Assembly (NCBI GenBank): GCA_002337125.1
Contig: DDFJ01000004.1
Span: forward strand, 1,043,889 to 1,107,888
Origin: Chitinophagaceae bacterium UBA1931
Lineage (GTDB): Bacteria > Bacteroidota > Bacteroidia > Chitinophagales > Chitinophagaceae
Length of the DNA: 64,000 nt
Direction: 5' to 3'
The position numbers and the translations under genes are program-made. Shown one piece after another: positions 61,286 to 64,000 of this stretch. Positions within the stretch are counted from its first letter, which is position 1. Every line of letters begins with the position of its first letter. Below the pieces are notes generated by a model. That model made no database searches. It had not been told where the DNA came from and saw only the letters and a program-made list of their open reading frames with translations.

Positions 61286-61978
61286 ATGAAACATCTCAAT
61301 TTGCTGGGCTACCTTTTCCTGCTCCTCATTTCCTGTAAAACAAACACAAAAGATAAATTCAGTTTTTATCCAGATTATCCCGACAGTTCCGTTCTGAAAA
61401 AAGAACTGATTGCAAAACGCATCAAAGAAAACAGCAGGTTTAATTTGCCTGATATCACTAGTGGTATTAACGATTCACTTGAGGTAAGGGTTTGGCCGAA
61501 CTATACGTTTGATTGGTTTAAAAACTGTTATGTATTTCGCTATTCAAATAATGGATTTATGGGTTATCACTACAATTCTTATACAACACCCATAATAGAT
61601 CAGGACGGATTAGAAACGAATTGGACAGATAGAAAACAAATAGGCTCTAATGTTTTTGTTGTGAAACAAGTCATTCCAAAATGTGGCTGGAAAAATTTTT
61701 ACGACAGTGTTTCTTATTTCAGGTTAACAGAATTACCTACACAAACCGATATTCCGAATTTTAAATACATATCTATACTAGATGGATATGCTTATACGTT
61801 TGAAATAGCGACAAAAAATTCTTACCGTATTTTAGTTTATGGTAATCCACATATATATTATTACACCGAATGCAAAGCCATATCCGGATTTATTGAAATG
61901 ATGAAAAGACAATTCGGACAGGATTTTGATTGGTCGCTCTATGAATTTTCAGAAAATAAAAAATCCCGCCATTTCTGA
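61286..61978 (+). CDS. lipoprotein of unknown function
   Basis: A 230-residue protein starting MKHLNLLGYLFLLLISCKTN, a lipoprotein signal with the lipid-modified Cys at residue 17. The mature part is rich in aromatic residues with no recognisable domain. A TTG 15 nt upstream is in frame but the ATG gives a normal signal peptide. Its 3' end overlaps the hairpin terminator of the atpDC operon on the other strand. Confidence 0.7.
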   Translation: MKHLNLLGYLFLLLISCKTNTKDKFSFYPDYPDSSVLKKELIAKRIKENSRFNLPDITSGINDSLEVRVWPNYTFDWFKNCYVFRYSNNGFMGYHYNSYTTPIIDQDGLETNWTDRKQIGSNVFVVKQVIPKCGWKNFYDSVSYFRLTELPTQTDIPNFKYISILDGYAYTFEIATKNSYRILVYGNPHIYYYTECKAISGFIEMMKRQFGQDFDWSLYEFSENKKSRHF

Positions 61979-61983
61979 CGGGA
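61964..61983 (-). terminator. terminator of atpD-atpC, overlapping the end of the lipoprotein gene
   Basis: A stem TCCCGTC / GGCGGGA (one wobble) with a 6-nt loop is followed on the minus strand by TTTTTTATTTT. The lipoprotein stop codon (61976-61978) lies within the hairpin. Confidence 0.7.
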
Positions 61984-62008
61984 CTTTATGTATGAAGATT
62001 TTGGTTTC

Positions 62009-62266
62009 TTATTTTGTTGCTTCTTCACTTCCTTCAACCAATACAGTGACTTTGTTATTGAGTACTTCAACAAACCCGCCCTGGATATTATAGAATTCGT
62101 TACGGTTTTTTTCAACCAGTACCTTCAGCTGTCCGGCTTTTAAAGCACTTACCAGCGGAGCGTGATTATCCAGTACTTCAAAACTACCGCCAATACCAGG
62201 CAACTGTACACCAATTACCTCGCCGCTGTATGTTTTACCGAGTGGAGTTAATATTTCGAGATTCAT
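62009..62266 (-). CDS. atpC: F1F0 ATP synthase epsilon subunit (short form)
   Basis: An 85-residue epsilon subunit starting MNLEILTPLGKTYSGEVIGV, with the beta-sandwich marker GSFEVLDNHAPLVSALKAG. Only the N-terminal domain is present; the regulatory C-terminal helical hairpin of about 50 residues found in E. coli is missing. An upstream in-frame ATG would add 18 residues that do not match the family, so the shorter start is used. It lies 85 nt after atpD. Confidence 0.95.
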   Translation of the reverse strand: MNLEILTPLGKTYSGEVIGVQLPGIGGSFEVLDNHAPLVSALKAGQLKVLVEKNRNEFYNIQGGFVEVLNNKVTVLVEGSEEATK

Positions 62267-62351
62267 AATTTGAAAATTTGTGCATTTGAAAATTTGAGAG
62301 TTGTGAGCCTTCATTTTCAAATTGGCTCATCTTCAAACTTTCAAATTGTTT

Positions 62352-63851
62352 TTATCCTTTTGCTGCAGCGAGTAATTTCTTACCTTTTTCAACTGCATCT
62401 TCAATAGTACCAACCAGGTTGAAGGCTGCTTCAGGATATTCATCCACTTCACCGTCCATAATCATGTTGAAACCACGGATAGTGTCTTCGATGCTTACAA
62501 ACACACCTTTCAAACCGGTAAACGCTTCCGCTACGTGGAATGGCTGAGAAAGGAAACGCTGTACTTTACGTGCACGGAATACAGTCATTTTATCATCTTC
62601 GCTCAATTCATCCATACCAAGGATGGCGATGATATCCTGCAGTTCCTTATAACGTTGTAAGATCAGTTTAACCTTGTTTGCACATTCGTAGTGCGCATCA
62701 CCCACAATTTGCGGAGTAAGGATACGTGAAGTTGATTCCAACGGGTTTACCGCAGGGTAGATACCTAAGTCGGCAATCTTACGATCCAATACTGTAGTCG
62801 CATCAAGGTGAGCAAATGTTGTTGCAGGAGCAGGGTCAGTCAAGTCATCCGCAGGTACATATACCGCCTGTACAGAGGTAATTGAACCATTACGTGTTGA
62901 AGTGATACGTTCCTGCATCAGACCCATTTCAGTTGCAAGTGTTGGCTGGTAACCTACCGCTGAAGGCATACGGCCTAACAACGCAGATACTTCAGAACCT
63001 GCCTGTGTGAAACGGAAGATATTATCTACGAAGAACAGGATGTCTTTTCCTTTACCGGTACCATCTCCATCACGGAAATATTCAGCTACTGTAAGACCAG
63101 AAAGTGCCACACGTGCACGTGCACCCGGAGGCTCATTCATCTGACCAAACACGAAGGTTGCTTTTGATTCTTTCAAACCTTCCATATCCACTTTGCTCAG
63201 ATCCCAGCCACCTTCTTCCATGCTGTGTTTGAAAGCATCACCATATTTCATGATACCTGCTTCAATCATTTCACGCAACAGGTCATTACCTTCACGGGTA
63301 CGCTCACCTACACCGGCAAATACCGACAGACCACCATAACCTTTTGCGATATTATTAATCAATTCCTGGATCAATACTGTTTTACCCACACCGGCACCAC
63401 CAAACAAACCAATTTTACCACCTTTTGCGTATGGCTCAATCAGGTCAATTACTTTAATACCTGTGAAAAGCACTTCACTTGAAGTAGAAAGATTTTCGAA
63501 AGCAGGGGGTTTTGCGTGGATAGCACGACCGTTTGCTTTACTAACCTGGGGCAAACCATCAATTGCATCGCCGGTTACATTAAATAAGCGGCCGTTGATT
63601 AATTCGCCGGTAGGCATTACAATGTTTTTCTCGGTATCAACCACTTCCATACCACGTACCAAACCTTCAGTACCGTCCATCGCAATGGTACGAACGCTGT
63701 CTTCACCAAGGTGTTGCTGAACTTCAAGAACAAGCACATCACCATTTGGACGCTTTAATTCAAGCGCACTGTAAATTTCGGGCAGCTTACCGTCAAACTG
63801 TACGTCAACAACGGCGCCGATAACCTGTTTAACCTTACCAGAATTGGCCAT
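62352..63851 (-). CDS. atpD: F1F0 ATP synthase beta subunit
   Basis: The catalytic subunit of F1. The 499-residue protein has GGAGVGKTVLIQEL (Walker A), GVGERTREGND, ILFFVDNIFRFTQAGSEVSA and PSAVGYQPTLATEMG with normal spacing. It forms an operon with atpC only; the other ATP synthase genes are not in the window, the split arrangement usual in Bacteroidota. Confidence 0.98.
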   Translation of the reverse strand: MANSGKVKQVIGAVVDVQFDGKLPEIYSALELKRPNGDVLVLEVQQHLGEDSVRTIAMDGTEGLVRGMEVVDTEKNIVMPTGELINGRLFNVTGDAIDGLPQVSKANGRAIHAKPPAFENLSTSSEVLFTGIKVIDLIEPYAKGGKIGLFGGAGVGKTVLIQELINNIAKGYGGLSVFAGVGERTREGNDLLREMIEAGIMKYGDAFKHSMEEGGWDLSKVDMEGLKESKATFVFGQMNEPPGARARVALSGLTVAEYFRDGDGTGKGKDILFFVDNIFRFTQAGSEVSALLGRMPSAVGYQPTLATEMGLMQERITSTRNGSITSVQAVYVPADDLTDPAPATTFAHLDATTVLDRKIADLGIYPAVNPLESTSRILTPQIVGDAHYECANKVKLILQRYKELQDIIAILGMDELSEDDKMTVFRARKVQRFLSQPFHVAEAFTGLKGVFVSIEDTIRGFNMIMDGEVDEYPEAAFNLVGTIEDAVEKGKKLLAAAKG

Positions 63852-63893
63852 ATTAAATGCTATTTTAAAAATGTGGGTTTAAAAACTGGGCGC

Positions 63894-63924
63894 AAAGGTA
63901 AGGGTGGCGTAACGAATTGCCAAT
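63894..63924 (-). promoter_or_regulatory. promoter of atpD-atpC
   Basis: On the minus strand a -33 TTGG (63921-63924) and a -7 TACCTTTG (63894-63901) are 19 nt apart, identical boxes to those of rplU. It lies about 42 nt before the ATG. Confidence 0.7.
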
Positions 63925-64000
63925 TTGTTAAGGGGCATTTTTTAATTTGGGGAAAAGAAAATAAACGGCTGGGTATCAGTACCCAAAAATTGCCTGCAAA

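Noticed and set aside
63970..63985. Hairpin TGGGTA / TACCCA near the window end
   Set aside because: Only a 6-bp stem with no T run in a useful position; not called a terminator.

Overview
The window reads as chromosomal DNA of a Bacteroidota bacterium, most likely of the Chitinophagaceae. The evidence is a FecR/ECF-sigma pair, an outer-membrane TonB-type receptor, a DUF4295 gene beside rpmG and rpmB, a tmRNA whose tag reads GNTQYAMAA, repeated TAnnTTTG -7 promoter boxes, almost no Shine-Dalgarno sequences, and a division/cell-wall cluster in the order mraZ-rsmH-ftsL-ftsI-murE-mraY-murD-ftsW-murG-murC-ftsQ-ftsA-ftsZ without ddl or murB. The genus is not determined.

Layout. 1-1.5 kb: ECF sigma factor and truncated FecR anti-sigma. 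1.6-2.0 kb: tmRNA. 2-8.1 kb: membrane-anchored MutS-like ATPase, then rseP, dxr and a GH3-type ligase on the minus strand. 8.2-11 kb: L21/L27, a 51-aa Lys/Ala histone-like protein, then ftsY, DUF4295, L33 and L28 on the minus strand. 11-20.9 kb: OsmC, MutS, AraC regulator, tRNA-His, DUF445, TonB-type receptor, a Rossmann-fold protein, a CPBP protein and a methyltransferase. 21-24.4 kb: pta-ackA. 24.5-27.5 kb: a small membrane protein, DUF2256, a photolyase-like protein and an SDR.

27.5-35.4 kb is the accessory part: exported proteins of unknown function, three TlpA-like thioredoxin proteins with different CXXC motifs, a 22-nt leader hairpin repeated before four transcription units, a 21-bp tandem repeat array, and a protein with a carboxypeptidase-regulatory-like domain. 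35.5-52.3 kb is the whole dcw cluster on the minus strand, compact in its first half and punctuated by simple repeats and palindromes in its second half. 52.7-61.9 kb is mixed: unknown membrane protein, flavin-binding oxidoreductase, orphan histidine kinase, AlgH, VOC protein, a DUF4139/MuiA protein with an inserted TonB-receptor-like segment, an M6 protease and a lipoprotein. The window ends with atpD-atpC.

Most of the window is housekeeping. The least explained items are the repeated leader hairpin with its two inverted 184-bp copies, the 21-bp array, the photolyase relative lacking the C-terminal iron-sulfur cysteines next to a small four-cysteine protein, the DUF4139 chimera, and palindromic repeats that have become part of MurG and FtsW coding sequence.
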